From JAZRYE01 sp045600585 (lineage in GTDB: Bacteria > Bacillota_I > Bacilli_A > RFN20 > CAG-826): 64,000 nucleotides of DNA. Under the pieces are notes generated by a model that was not told where the DNA came from, ran no database searches, and worked only from the letters and a program-made list of their open reading frames with translations. Numbering within the stretch: the first letter of the stretch is position 1; each line of letters begins with the position of its first letter. Positions 35,161 to 44,148 of this stretch are shown one piece after another. The stretch spans positions 60,130 to 124,129 of the forward strand of contig JAZRYE010000003.1 of NCBI GenBank assembly GCA_045600585.1, in the 5' to 3' direction. The translations under genes were made by a program, and so were the position numbers.

Positions 35161-36669
35161 TTATTCACCATCATAAGACCAAACCACAGGCCTATTACTT
35201 GAATTCCAATTCTGACTCCAACTTGATGGTTGAGAATCAGCTTTACAATAAATTGTACAAGAAGAGCATCCAAAAAGAGCATCTTCACCGACAAAACTAA
35301 CTAAAGATGGAATGACGAGCCTATCTAAAGAAGAACATTGAGAGAATGCACCATCACCAATACTAGTAAATGTAGATGGAAGTACAACATTTTTTAATCT
35401 TGAGCAACGAACAAAGCAGTCGTTTGGAATGGAAATCAATGTAGACGGGAAAACAATAGAAGCAAGTGAAGTGCATTGTCTAAAAGCACCATATTCAATT
35501 GTTTCAAGTCCGTATGGTAGATTAATTGCAATCAATGAATGGCAATCTTCGAAAGCCCAATAATCAATCTTCTTCAAAGTTGTTGGAAGAGTTAGAGTCT
35601 TAATACCATTACAATTTGAAAAAGCTAATTGGCCAATCTCAGTAATTGATTCAGGAACAAGCGAGTTATTTCCGCCATAAAGTAAAGTATTTGTAGCTGT
35701 TTCTACAATAGCGCGACAATTAAGTCTGCTATCGTAAACAGTATTGCTCGCATCAACCTTAATATCTTCTAATGAAGAACACCCATTAAAAGCATGAGTT
35801 CCTATGTAAGTAACAGAAGCAGGAATATGAACAGCTTTCAAACTTGTGCATTTTCTAAAGGCGCTATCACCAATATTAATTACATGGGCAGGGATATCTG
35901 CAACTTCTAAAGCAGTGCATTCATAAAAGGCACCATGCCCAATGTCTGTTAAAGAATCAGGCATACAAGCCGACTTTAATGAAAAGCATTCTAAAAATGC
36001 ACTTTTATCTATTTTTGTAACCGAATCTGGTATTTCAACCGATTCAATATTTGTATCATATGGACCAGTAATAGTTTTTCCATCATCTTTATAGATGAGA
36101 TCACTATCAAATTTAGCTGTCAAAACAGTTAAACCTTCTACTTTAAACGAGTAAGCTGGTTCCTTACTTACTAAATTATCACCTAGATACCATCCTTTAA
36201 AAAGATAATGTTCAGCAGCATTTGCTTCCACATTTGCAATATCTCCAATCGCATAATCTCCAGCGCCTGTCACGCTTCCCCAATTTTCATGAGCATTAAG
36301 AATAGTTAAAGTAGTCGGCGACGACCAAAGTGCTTTGATTATTGTTTTTTGAACAATATTAACAACATCTGCCGGTAGTTTTTCTTCTCCACCAACAAGC
36401 CAGCATTTAAATTCGCCATTAGTTGGCGCTGTAAATCCACATTCAGGCAATGAATAGCTACCCTTTTCAACAAAAACAGAAGACATAGCTCCGCGTCCAC
36501 CATTTGAATCAAAAGAAATTTCGATATATTGCTCCTTCTTCTTTTCCTCTTCGAGTTCAGTTTGCACTTGTTGCACTTTAATTGCTAAAGCAACAGTCGA
36601 AATTGCAAGTCCAATTCCAGCGCAAACACTAACAGCGGAAATTATTTTTAAAATTTTATTTTTATTCAT
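35161..36669 (-). CDS. BspA-like leucine-rich repeat surface protein
   Basis: 502 aa. An N-terminal membrane helix (residues 8-30) with a charged E-E-E-K-K-K segment after it, two InlB-type beta modules (about 50-185), then roughly ten LRR_5 units of about 23 aa (I-P-x-S-V-T-x-I-x-x-x-A-F-x-x-C-x-S-L) through residue 475. The tail W-S-Q-N-W-N-S-S-N-R-P-V-V-W is a recurring end of such proteins. Probably exposed at the cell surface and used in adhesion (inferred). GGAGG precedes the ATG. Confidence 0.85.
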   Translation of the reverse strand: MNKNKILKIISAVSVCAGIGLAISTVALAIKVQQVQTELEEEKKKEQYIEISFDSNGGRGAMSSVFVEKGSYSLPECGFTAPTNGEFKCWLVGGEEKLPADVVNIVQKTIIKALWSSPTTLTILNAHENWGSVTGAGDYAIGDIANVEANAAEHYLFKGWYLGDNLVSKEPAYSFKVEGLTVLTAKFDSDLIYKDDGKTITGPYDTNIESVEIPDSVTKIDKSAFLECFSLKSACMPDSLTDIGHGAFYECTALEVADIPAHVINIGDSAFRKCTSLKAVHIPASVTYIGTHAFNGCSSLEDIKVDASNTVYDSRLNCRAIVETATNTLLYGGNNSLVPESITEIGQLAFSNCNGIKTLTLPTTLKKIDYWAFEDCHSLIAINLPYGLETIEYGAFRQCTSLASIVFPSTLISIPNDCFVRCSRLKNVVLPSTFTSIGDGAFSQCSSLDRLVIPSLVSFVGEDALFGCSSCTIYCKADSQPSSWSQNWNSSNRPVVWSYDGE

Positions 36670-37159
36670 ACAACGACCTCCATTTTGTATACTGCAAGAA
36701 GAACTTAAAGCGAATTCTAATAATTGAACTGTACTTCATTTAAACGATGTTTTGAAGGTGGAAGATTCCTACTTAAGAAATTAATGTTCAGTATCTATAG
36801 GTTATCTAGTATAGTCCTATGGTTTGATATTTTATCACTATTGATTTTGTAATTCTAATTGAATGCCATTTCTTTGAAATTTTTTTGAAATTTTATTATT
36901 GTTATCACTATATACATAAACAATTAAATAAGAATATTTTGTTGTAATATTTAAAATTCTAAGAAAATACTATCAGGAGGACAGGGCGAAAAATCTTACT
37001 TACAAGCGTTTATCAAGCACTAAGAAAAATGCATTCCTGTAATTTCAAATTCTACTAATCAAGAAGTAGGAATAAAGTCAGGAATTGTCCTGATCTAAAC
37101 ATGCCGGAAATCATATGAGTCGATGCTCGGTAATTCAATTTCCGAATAGTTCATCAAAA
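36670..37159. other. Gene-free stretch with several hairpins
   Basis: No credible coding frame over 490 bases. The left part is AT-rich and may hold the promoter of the LRR gene. The part 36970-37150 is less AT-rich and has hairpins: CTACT / AGTAG, TCAGGA / TCCTGA, and CGGAAAT / ATTTCCG enclosing GAG / CTC. A non-coding RNA or the end of a mobile element is possible; neither can be proved from one copy. Confidence 0.5.
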
Positions 37160-38686
37160 TTAGCTTTTAATAGAGATTCTATCTGCGTGATTTGGCCATG
37201 CAGTTTTGTATGCATCAAGCATTTGTTCATTTTTTACCCAGAAATTAGGATAAATAAAATGGAACGGATCTCCCTCAAGTTCAACAACGTGATCTAATTC
37301 TGAAAGATCAAAAACTTCTAAATCATGTAATCCAAGAAATGCATATTGACCAATATATTCCAATGTACTAGGAGCTTTAAAAGTTTTTAAATTTACACAT
37401 TGTCCAAAAGCGGATTCGCCTATGGATTTTAATTTACTTCCCTCTACAAAAATAATGGATGATATATCATTATCGAAGAATGAATAAGCGCTAATAATTT
37501 CAACATTCTTGCCAATAGTAAATGATAGATTAGTTTTTTCAGTTCTAAAGAAAGCATCTTCACCTATTACAGTAACTGGTTTTCCTCTATATGTATCTAA
37601 AATAGTGTAATTATTTGATGGATAATTTTTAGCCATACCTGTAGCAGAATAGCTTTCTCCATCTTCATTTAAACTATAATTACACCCACCTAAATTAAAT
37701 ACATTATATTTTCCAACAATTGTAACATCTCCAGTTACTTTATATTCAGAAAGATTAACCTTCTTCCCGTTTACATACCAGCCTTCAAAAACATATTCTA
37801 ATTGATTTTCTAAGTCTTTATCTTTTCTTAGGTTTTCATGCGTTGGTGAACAGTTATAATCAACATAGGTATTATCAACAAAACCTTCGTATTCATCTTC
37901 CCAAGTTATTTTATATGAGTTAATTTTTTCTTTAAAACGAGCGGTAAATATGACATCGTGATCTGGCATTGTAAAATCACTAGAATAATTATTGCCATCT
38001 GAATTGACCCAGTTATCAAATTCGTAATGATAACCTGTTCTTGGAGTTAAAGATGATGATGGTTCATCATGAGTAGGATGTGAACCAAATGTATGGGTTG
38101 ATTCGCTTATTAAAGAATTATCATCATTGAACCAACTAACAGTGTGACTATTGACTGAATGTGAATATGTAGCTTTAAATGTTACATCACTTTCTTCTAA
38201 AAAATAATTTTCGTCATATTTATTTCCATTAGTATCAGTCCAACCAATAAAATTAAGTGAATGACCTTCGCTAGGAGTTAAAGCACTAACAGGTTCTTCT
38301 AGGTTATATGTTGGATGAGCGTAATATCCTACATTTTCAGCATATAAAATTGAATCGTCATCGTTTAGCCATGTTACTTTACATGTATATGGAACGAGTT
38401 CATATTGAGCGCTGAAAATAATATCAAAATTAGACACAACATAATCATTTGAATATTCTGTTCCGTTTTGATCTTTCCAGTTTGTAAATACATAATGGAA
38501 TCCTTTTGGATTTGTTATTGCAGATGTTGGATCTTCATGAATAGGGTGTTCGCCTATTTGAGCGGTACTTTCACTAATCTTAATGCCATCATTATTGATC
38601 CATGTAATTTTGTAGCCGTATTCACTACAACCTGCTAAAAAAGAAATAGTTAAAATGGAAGATGTAATTAATAATATTTTTTTCAT
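37160..38686 (-). CDS. Lipoprotein with four InlB-type repeats and an LRR domain
   Basis: 508 aa. Signal ends in F-L-A-G-C-S, a clear lipobox. Residues about 25-310 hold four beta repeats of about 70 aa, each with a T-W-x-N-D-D start, an H-P-T/I-H-E-x-P turn and an F-x-x-W end. A BspA-like LRR domain follows (about 350-480). Function probably adhesive or structural. A GATAAT box is six bases before the ATG and no ribosome site is visible. The repeat sequence resembles that of the lipoprotein at 25845. Confidence 0.82.
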   Translation of the reverse strand: MKKILLITSSILTISFLAGCSEYGYKITWINNDGIKISESTAQIGEHPIHEDPTSAITNPKGFHYVFTNWKDQNGTEYSNDYVVSNFDIIFSAQYELVPYTCKVTWLNDDDSILYAENVGYYAHPTYNLEEPVSALTPSEGHSLNFIGWTDTNGNKYDENYFLEESDVTFKATYSHSVNSHTVSWFNDDNSLISESTHTFGSHPTHDEPSSSLTPRTGYHYEFDNWVNSDGNNYSSDFTMPDHDVIFTARFKEKINSYKITWEDEYEGFVDNTYVDYNCSPTHENLRKDKDLENQLEYVFEGWYVNGKKVNLSEYKVTGDVTIVGKYNVFNLGGCNYSLNEDGESYSATGMAKNYPSNNYTILDTYRGKPVTVIGEDAFFRTEKTNLSFTIGKNVEIISAYSFFDNDISSIIFVEGSKLKSIGESAFGQCVNLKTFKAPSTLEYIGQYAFLGLHDLEVFDLSELDHVVELEGDPFHFIYPNFWVKNEQMLDAYKTAWPNHADRISIKS

Positions 38687-38780
38687 GAAACTATTATCTT
38701 ATAAATTTTTATAAAAGTACATAACAAAAACAAGCAAAAAGCTTTACTTTTTAAAATTAATAGAAAATGCCAAATATATG

Positions 38781-38811
38781 AAAAAAGATGATAAATATTA
38801 TCTATCATCTT
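38781..38811 (-). terminator. Terminator after tRNA-Arg
   Basis: AAGATGATA / TATCATCTT stem with a TTTTTT run on the minus strand. Confidence 0.8.
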
Positions 38812-38824
38812 CGTTTCTTTTGAA

Positions 38825-38901
38825 TGGCGTCCATGACGCGATTCGAACGCACGACCTTCCGCTTAGGAGGCGGATGCTCTATCCAACTGAGCTACATGGA
38901 C
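38825..38901 (-). tRNA. tRNA-Arg, anticodon CCT
   Basis: 77 bases. Acceptor GTCCATG pairs with CATGGAC, D arm AGCTCAGTTGGATAGAGC, anticodon loop CTCCTAA between TCCGC and GCGGA (anticodon CCT, reads AGG), T arm with GTTCGAATC, encoded CCA. The 5' end is one base from the T-run of the upstream terminator. Confidence 0.95.
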
Positions 38902-38926
38902 AAAAAGCTGACTTAATAAGCCAGCT
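38902..38926 (-). terminator. Terminator of the alpha/beta hydrolase gene, abutting tRNA-Arg
   Basis: AGCTGGCTT / AAGTCAGCT stem (one wobble) followed by TTTTT on the minus strand. The T-run ends at the base before the tRNA, so tRNA-Arg either depends on read-through or on a promoter that overlaps the hydrolase stop codon (a TATAAT is present there). Confidence 0.72.
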
Positions 38927-38927
38927 A

Positions 38928-39860
38928 TTATACTTTAGCAATCTTTTCGATATCTTTCTTAAAGAAAGCAACAACGTCTTGATATACTTCTTCTTTGTTG
39001 TCTTCGTTTAAGACTTCATGTCTCATATTTGGATAAATTTTTGTATCGACATTATTAATTCCTAAACCATTATACATTTTCTTTAATGCTTCAGGTGCTT
39101 TACCATAATTGGTAACTGGATCATCTTGTCCAGAAATAATAAAGATATCTAAATCTTTTCTAATCTTTTGTAAGAATCTCTTTTTATATAAACGATTCAT
39201 ACCTTTTAAAAATTCTAAACAGAAACCGTTTGTTGGACCAAAACCACATAATGGATCTTCAATATATTTATCAACATTTGCTTCGTTATATGATAACCAG
39301 TCAAAAGGAGTTCTTAGATTAGAAATCTTTTTGTTGAAGTTTCCAAACATCAAATTATTTAATAATTTTGCTTTGCTATCTCTATTCTTTTTGTTAGTCA
39401 CAATTTTTGCTAAGCGATAGCCAAAAGGAACTGCTAAATTTTTAGATCCTCCACCACATAAAACAACTTTAGCAACGTGTTCTGTATATCTTTGGATATA
39501 ATCTTGGCACATGAATGAGCCCATTGAGTGCGCAAAGATAAATGTAGGACGGCAGCTAATTCTTAATTTATTAACTAATTCGTCGACTGCTTGAACTTGT
39601 TTACGGAAACCAGATGTAGGCCAAATGCCTAAATTAGACATATCTTCATTAACGTTTTCACCTTGACCAAAATAATCAATAGCATAAACGTTAAATCCTT
39701 CTTTATTTAAATATTGGGCAAAATCATCATAACGACGGGCAGTTTCTTCCATGCCTTCCATAATAACAACATTAGCGATGCTATTATCTGCATGCCAAGA
39801 AAGGCCGTACATTTTTTCACCATTTCTTAGTGATAGTTCAATTCTTACTGCTTCAGACAT
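38928..39860 (-). CDS. Alpha/beta hydrolase, monoacylglycerol-lipase-like
   Basis: 310 aa. Nucleophile elbow A-H-S-M-G-S-F, acid S-G-Q-D-D-P-V, and histidine in M-R-H-E form a Ser-Asp-His triad. The N-terminal part with D-Y-F-G-Q-G-E is typical of the Hydrolase_4 (monoacylglycerol lipase/lysophospholipase) family. Substrate is inferred. AGGAGG stands before the start; galE lies 11 bases upstream in transcription order. Confidence 0.85.
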   Translation of the reverse strand: MSEAVRIELSLRNGEKMYGLSWHADNSIANVVIMEGMEETARRYDDFAQYLNKEGFNVYAIDYFGQGENVNEDMSNLGIWPTSGFRKQVQAVDELVNKLRISCRPTFIFAHSMGSFMCQDYIQRYTEHVAKVVLCGGGSKNLAVPFGYRLAKIVTNKKNRDSKAKLLNNLMFGNFNKKISNLRTPFDWLSYNEANVDKYIEDPLCGFGPTNGFCLEFLKGMNRLYKKRFLQKIRKDLDIFIISGQDDPVTNYGKAPEALKKMYNGLGINNVDTKIYPNMRHEVLNEDNKEEVYQDVVAFFKKDIEKIAKV

Positions 39861-39871
39861 AATCTATCCTC

Positions 39872-40888
39872 CTATTTATCGTAGCCATTAGGATTATTCT
39901 TTTGCCATCTCCAAGAATCACGACAAGCATCTTGAATAGTATATTTAGCAACGAATCCTAATTCTTTTTTTGCTTTTTCTACACCAGCATAGTTAGTAGC
40001 AACATCACCAGGACGACGAGGCGCAATAACATATGGGATAGTTAAATTATTTGCTTTTTCAAAAGCGTGTACTAATTCCAATACAGAAGTACCACGACCA
40101 GTTCCTAAATTATAGATTACAAGTCCAGGTTTTTCTTCTAATTTCTTAACTGCACATATATGACCATATGCTAAGTCACATACGTGAATATAATCTCTAA
40201 CACCAGTTCCATCAGGTGTATCGAAATCAGCACCTGTTACAAATAGTTTTTCTCTTTTTCCAACTGCAACTTGTGTGATATATGGCATTAAGTTATTTGG
40301 AATACCATTTGGATCTTCACCAATTAAGCCACTTTCATGAGCACCAATTGGGTTGAAATATCTCAAGATAACGATATTTGCATCTTTGTGTTCCTTCGCA
40401 TAATCTTTCAAGATATATTCAATATCAAGTTTTGTTTGTCCATATGGGTTTGTGCAACCTCCAACAGGATCATCTTCAACTAATGGGACATGATCAGGGA
40501 TACCATATACTGTTGCACTACTAGAGAAAACAATATTATGAACATGATATTCATCCATGAGTTTTAATAAAACTTTTGTGGAACCGATATTATTATCAAT
40601 ATATAGTTGAGGCTTTGCTACTGACTCAGCAACACTTTTTAATCCAGCAAAATGAATAACATCAGTGATATTTTCATTTTCAAAGATTTTTCTCATTGCT
40701 TTTTCATCTTGAACAGAAGCCTCATAAAATTTTGGTGATTTGCCTGCAATAGTACGAATTCTATTTAAGACTTCAGGTTTTGAATTAACAAAATTATCAA
40801 CGATAACAACTTCGTAATTTCTGTTTAATAAATCAATAACTGTGTGAGAACCAATGTATCCTGTTCCACCAGTAACAAGTATTGCCAT
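39872..40888 (-). CDS. galE: UDP-glucose 4-epimerase
   Basis: 338 aa short-chain dehydrogenase fold. GGTGYIGSH binds NAD and Y-G-Q-T-K-L-D holds the catalytic Tyr and Lys; S-S-A-T-V-Y supplies the serine. It interconverts UDP-glucose and UDP-galactose for surface glycans. The start at 40888 is chosen over 40915 because CGGAGG stands eight bases before it and the family begins at M-A-I-L-V-T-G-G. It follows gatB by four bases. Confidence 0.95.
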   Translation of the reverse strand: MAILVTGGTGYIGSHTVIDLLNRNYEVVIVDNFVNSKPEVLNRIRTIAGKSPKFYEASVQDEKAMRKIFENENITDVIHFAGLKSVAESVAKPQLYIDNNIGSTKVLLKLMDEYHVHNIVFSSSATVYGIPDHVPLVEDDPVGGCTNPYGQTKLDIEYILKDYAKEHKDANIVILRYFNPIGAHESGLIGEDPNGIPNNLMPYITQVAVGKREKLFVTGADFDTPDGTGVRDYIHVCDLAYGHICAVKKLEEKPGLVIYNLGTGRGTSVLELVHAFEKANNLTIPYVIAPRRPGDVATNYAGVEKAKKELGFVAKYTIQDACRDSWRWQKNNPNGYDK

Positions 40889-40892
40889 AATT

Positions 40893-42305
40893 TTACCTCC
40901 GAGAAAGTTCATCAATTACCATATCTTTGATAATTTTAGGATTGCACTTTCCATCTAATTTTTTAATAACTAGTCCAATAATATGACCAGCAGCTTTATT
41001 TAATCCGTTCTTATAATCCCTAACAGAATTAGGATTGTCTTTGATTACATCGTTAATAGCGGTTTGAATATCCTTGCTATCAAGTTTTTGTCCTAATCCT
41101 AATGAAGCATAAGATTCGTTACAAGATTCTCCTTTATCTATCATGTTATCAAGGATTAATCTTGCTTCTTTATTAGAAACTTTATTTGTTTCTATTAAAA
41201 ATAATAATTCAGAAAGACCACTTGGTGATACATTAAATTTCAAAATATTAATATTTTTCTTATTTAAGCAGCTTTTTATTTCGTTAATTAAGAAATTTGC
41301 ACTTAGTTTTGGAGAGCATCTTGCCTTCATTAATAAATCAAAATAATCGGTTAAATCTTTATCTTCCGCAATTTGTTTTGCAATAGATTCATTTATTTCT
41401 AAACTAAGCAATCTATTTAGCCTGTCATCCTCTAATTCTTTTGATAAAGAAATAGCATTTTTAATGAATTCTTCACTTAATTGAATTGGAGGGATATTTG
41501 GATCTGTGAAATAACGGTAGTCTATTGAATCTGATTTTTTTCTCATTAAAACAGTTACTTCTTTTTCTTCATCATATCGACGTGTCTCTTGTTCAATTAC
41601 TTTTCTATTTTGAATTAATTCAAGCTGTCTTATTTTTTCATATTCAATGGCTTTTTCGATATTGTTGAATGTATTGAGATTTTTAATTTCGACTTTGTTT
41701 CCAAAATATCTTAAGTCTTTAGGTTGAACTGAGACATTAACATCACATCTCATTGAGCCTTCTTCTAGTCGGCCAGAAGAAACGCCTAACGAAGAAACAA
41801 TAGAACGTATCTTTTTAACAAACATCATTGCATCATAGCCATTATCAAAGATTGGATCTGTGACAATTTCTACAAGTGGCACTCCACTTCTATTCATATC
41901 AAGGAATGTGAAATGGTGATCATGTGTTTGTTTTGAAGTATCTTCTTCAATATGCAATCTTTGAATTGGGTATCTTCTATTATTAATCATTAAATATCCA
42001 TTACGGCCAATTGGTCTTTTTTCTTGCGTGATTTGATAGCCTTTAGATAAATCACTATAGAAGTAATTTTTTCTTTCAAACCAAAGTTCTCTTTCAATAT
42101 CCATATGTAATGCATTACAAATCTGAATAGCGTCAACTATTACTTGTTTATTAATTACAGGTAATATTCCAGGGAAACCAAAATCATTAATAGAAATGTT
42201 GGAGTTTATATCATGATTAAAAGAATTAGAAGCACTAGAAAAGATCTTCGACTTAGTATTAAGTTGAACGTGAATTTCTAAACCAATAATCACACAATAA
42301 TCCAT
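40893..42305 (-). CDS. gatB: Asp/Glu-tRNA amidotransferase subunit B
   Basis: 470 aa. I-G-L-E-I-H-V-Q-L-N-T-K-S-K at the start, D-x-N-R-S-G-V-P-L-V-E-I-V-T-D and G-S-M-R-C-D-V-N-V-S in the kinase domain, and a C-terminal helical/YqeY-like region. It activates mischarged Glu-tRNA(Gln) (or Asp-tRNA(Asn)) and accepts ammonia from GatA. It begins one base after the gatA stop with GGAG inside gatA. Confidence 0.97.
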   Translation of the reverse strand: MDYCVIIGLEIHVQLNTKSKIFSSASNSFNHDINSNISINDFGFPGILPVINKQVIVDAIQICNALHMDIERELWFERKNYFYSDLSKGYQITQEKRPIGRNGYLMINNRRYPIQRLHIEEDTSKQTHDHHFTFLDMNRSGVPLVEIVTDPIFDNGYDAMMFVKKIRSIVSSLGVSSGRLEEGSMRCDVNVSVQPKDLRYFGNKVEIKNLNTFNNIEKAIEYEKIRQLELIQNRKVIEQETRRYDEEKEVTVLMRKKSDSIDYRYFTDPNIPPIQLSEEFIKNAISLSKELEDDRLNRLLSLEINESIAKQIAEDKDLTDYFDLLMKARCSPKLSANFLINEIKSCLNKKNINILKFNVSPSGLSELLFLIETNKVSNKEARLILDNMIDKGESCNESYASLGLGQKLDSKDIQTAINDVIKDNPNSVRDYKNGLNKAAGHIIGLVIKKLDGKCNPKIIKDMVIDELSRR

Positions 42306-42306
42306 G

Positions 42307-43758
42307 CTATTTCTCCGCTTTTATATTTTTAAGGCCACTGAAATTCTCAACATTTTGAGCAAAACCAAATAATCTTTTTTCATCAAAAAGTCTGCCCATA
42401 AATGTAACTCCTAATGGCATACCGTTTTCAAAGCCAATAGGAAGAACAATACTTGGTAACCCTGCTAAATTAGCGATTTCTAAATGAGAATCCGCTAATA
42501 AATATTCATCAGATAATCTATTTGTAACTGTAGAAAATGATGGAGCAATACTAGGCGCAGCTGGAAGATAAATTGCATCATAATCCTTTAAAATCTTATT
42601 AACAGCGTTTGCAATCAATCTTCGACATTTTCTTGCTCTAGTGAAAGTGTCTTGCTGATTGTCTCTTAATAGAGAATATGAACCAATAATAAATCTTCTT
42701 TTAATTGGTTCAGAAAAATTTCTACTTCTTGTATTCATGACAATATCTTGATACGTTTTACCTTCTTCACGCTTACCAAATCTAATGCCATCTAAATTAG
42801 CATTATTGCTGGTTGCTTCTGCACAAGAAATTGTTATATATGTAGGATATACAGCTTTGCATAAGCGAATATCCATGCTTACATAATCAATAACTGCCCC
42901 TTTTTCTTTTAAATAAGAGAGGCTTTTATTGAAAATATTAAGCATTTCTTTATCGGTAATTGAGTCGAGAATTTCTTTAATAACTGCAAATCTAATTCCG
43001 GTTAAATCTTCGTTATAAGAAGCATAATTATCGACAGGCATTGTTGATGAAGTCATATCTTTTTCATCTCTTCCTGCAATAATGGATAATGCTAATGAGC
43101 TATCATAAACAGACCTTGTAAAATAACCAACAGAATCAAGAGAACAGGCAAATGGAAATAAACCAAATCTAGATACTCTGCCCCAAGTTGGTTTGAAGCC
43201 AACAAGACCTGCATATGATGCTGGTTTACGCGCACTATCACCGGTGTCTGAACCTAAAGCAAAAGGAACAATGCCTAAAGCACACGCGGCAGCAGATCCA
43301 CAAGAAGAACCACCAATGTGTGATTGATGATTTTTATCCCATGGATTATAGGTAATTCCTTTATGACCAGTTGTACCACTACCACCCATTGCAAGTTCAT
43401 CAAGAGTTGTTTTACCAATTGGGATTGCACCAGCATTTAATAACTTTTGATAAACTTCTGCGTCAAAAACAGGCACATATCCCTCTAAAATCTTGCTTGA
43501 TGCAGTTGTTGGAATATTTTTAGTTGAGAAATTGTCTTTAGTAACAAAAGGAATACCCCAGAAAGGATTGTTTTTATCTTTATTAGAGAGATTTTCAATT
43601 GCTTCTAATGCTTCTTTTTCGGAAATATATTCAAAAGAATTGCAATTCTCCTCTTTTGCTCTTTTGATTGCTTCTTGAGCAAGCTCTAACGGAGTGACTA
43701 ATCCGTTAATTAAAGCCTCATGAATTTCTTTTATTGTCAAATCTAAATAATTCATCAT
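42307..43758 (-). CDS. gatA: Asp/Glu-tRNA amidotransferase subunit A
   Basis: 483 aa amidase-signature enzyme. The catalytic Lys is in F-V-T-K-D-N, the cis-serine in G-G-S-S-C-G-S-A-A-A, and the nucleophile in G-S-D-T-G-D-S-A-R. The usual G-G-S-I/V-R reads G-D-S-A-R here, a form I associate with Mollicutes-type GatA. It releases ammonia from glutamine. The start overlaps the gatC stop (ATGA). Confidence 0.97.
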   Translation of the reverse strand: MMNYLDLTIKEIHEALINGLVTPLELAQEAIKRAKEENCNSFEYISEKEALEAIENLSNKDKNNPFWGIPFVTKDNFSTKNIPTTASSKILEGYVPVFDAEVYQKLLNAGAIPIGKTTLDELAMGGSGTTGHKGITYNPWDKNHQSHIGGSSCGSAAACALGIVPFALGSDTGDSARKPASYAGLVGFKPTWGRVSRFGLFPFACSLDSVGYFTRSVYDSSLALSIIAGRDEKDMTSSTMPVDNYASYNEDLTGIRFAVIKEILDSITDKEMLNIFNKSLSYLKEKGAVIDYVSMDIRLCKAVYPTYITISCAEATSNNANLDGIRFGKREEGKTYQDIVMNTRSRNFSEPIKRRFIIGSYSLLRDNQQDTFTRARKCRRLIANAVNKILKDYDAIYLPAAPSIAPSFSTVTNRLSDEYLLADSHLEIANLAGLPSIVLPIGFENGMPLGVTFMGRLFDEKRLFGFAQNVENFSGLKNIKAEK

Positions 43759-44048
43759 ATAACCTTAGGAATGACAATTTGATCATTGCATACTTTAGGA
43801 GCGTTCTTTAAAGCTTCTTCCTTGTTTAATGATTCAGTAGGCTCATCTTCTCTAATTTCAAAACTTGGAATTTCATAAGGAAAAGTCATTGGAACAACAT
43901 CGTCAATTCCTTCAATTTTTCCCATAATATCTAATTGAGTCAAAAATATATCAAACTCTTGTAAAAGAATATCAATTTCTTCTTTAGTCAATTTGAGCAT
44001 TGTTCTATCCGCAGCTTCGATTAAATTGAGTCTAGTCACTTTTTTCAT
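43755..44048 (-). CDS. gatC: Asp/Glu-tRNA amidotransferase subunit C
   Basis: 97 aa helical subunit that wraps GatA and GatB. The conserved middle has M-G-K-I-E-G-I-D-D-V-V-P-M-T and a later R-E-D-E-P. It ends with TGA, overlapping gatA by four bases. A promoter-type TAAAAT box lies seven bases before the ATG and there is no ribosome site, so it is one of the leaderless-type starts. Confidence 0.92.
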   Translation of the reverse strand: MKKVTRLNLIEAADRTMLKLTKEEIDILLQEFDIFLTQLDIMGKIEGIDDVVPMTFPYEIPSFEIREDEPTESLNKEEALKNAPKVCNDQIVIPKVI

Positions 44049-44055
44049 ATAGGGA

Positions 44056-44083
44056 ATTTTAACATTAATTTTTATAATAACAA
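44056..44083 (-). promoter_or_regulatory. Promoter of gatCAB-galE, leaderless type
   Basis: TTGTTA, 16-base spacer, TAAAAT, then seven bases to the ATG at 44048, on the minus strand. Confidence 0.55.
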
Positions 44084-44090
44084 GTTAATA

Positions 44091-44121
44091 TAAAAAACTT
44101 GCGATATTTCACGCAAGTTTT
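44091..44121. terminator. Terminator of pcrA-ligA
   Basis: AAACTTGCG / CGCAAGTTT stem with eight-base loop and T-run on the minus strand; A/T-rich on both sides. Confidence 0.82.
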
Positions 44122-44148
44122 ATATAACTTATTTTGATATGTTGTGGG

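Noticed and set aside
37115..37297. 60-aa plus-strand frame at the end of the lipoprotein gene
   Set aside because: Most of it is antisense to the lipoprotein and it has no ribosome site or recognisable motif.
40889..40915. Longer galE start at 40915
   Set aside because: It would overlap gatB and lacks a ribosome site; CGGAGG fits the ATG at 40888, where the Rossmann fold begins.
43100..43300. Possible defect in the GatA active site (G-D-S-A-R instead of G-G-S-I-R)
   Set aside because: The serine, cis-serine and lysine are intact and I associate the same Asp form with Mollicutes-type GatA, so it is a lineage variant and not a loss of function.
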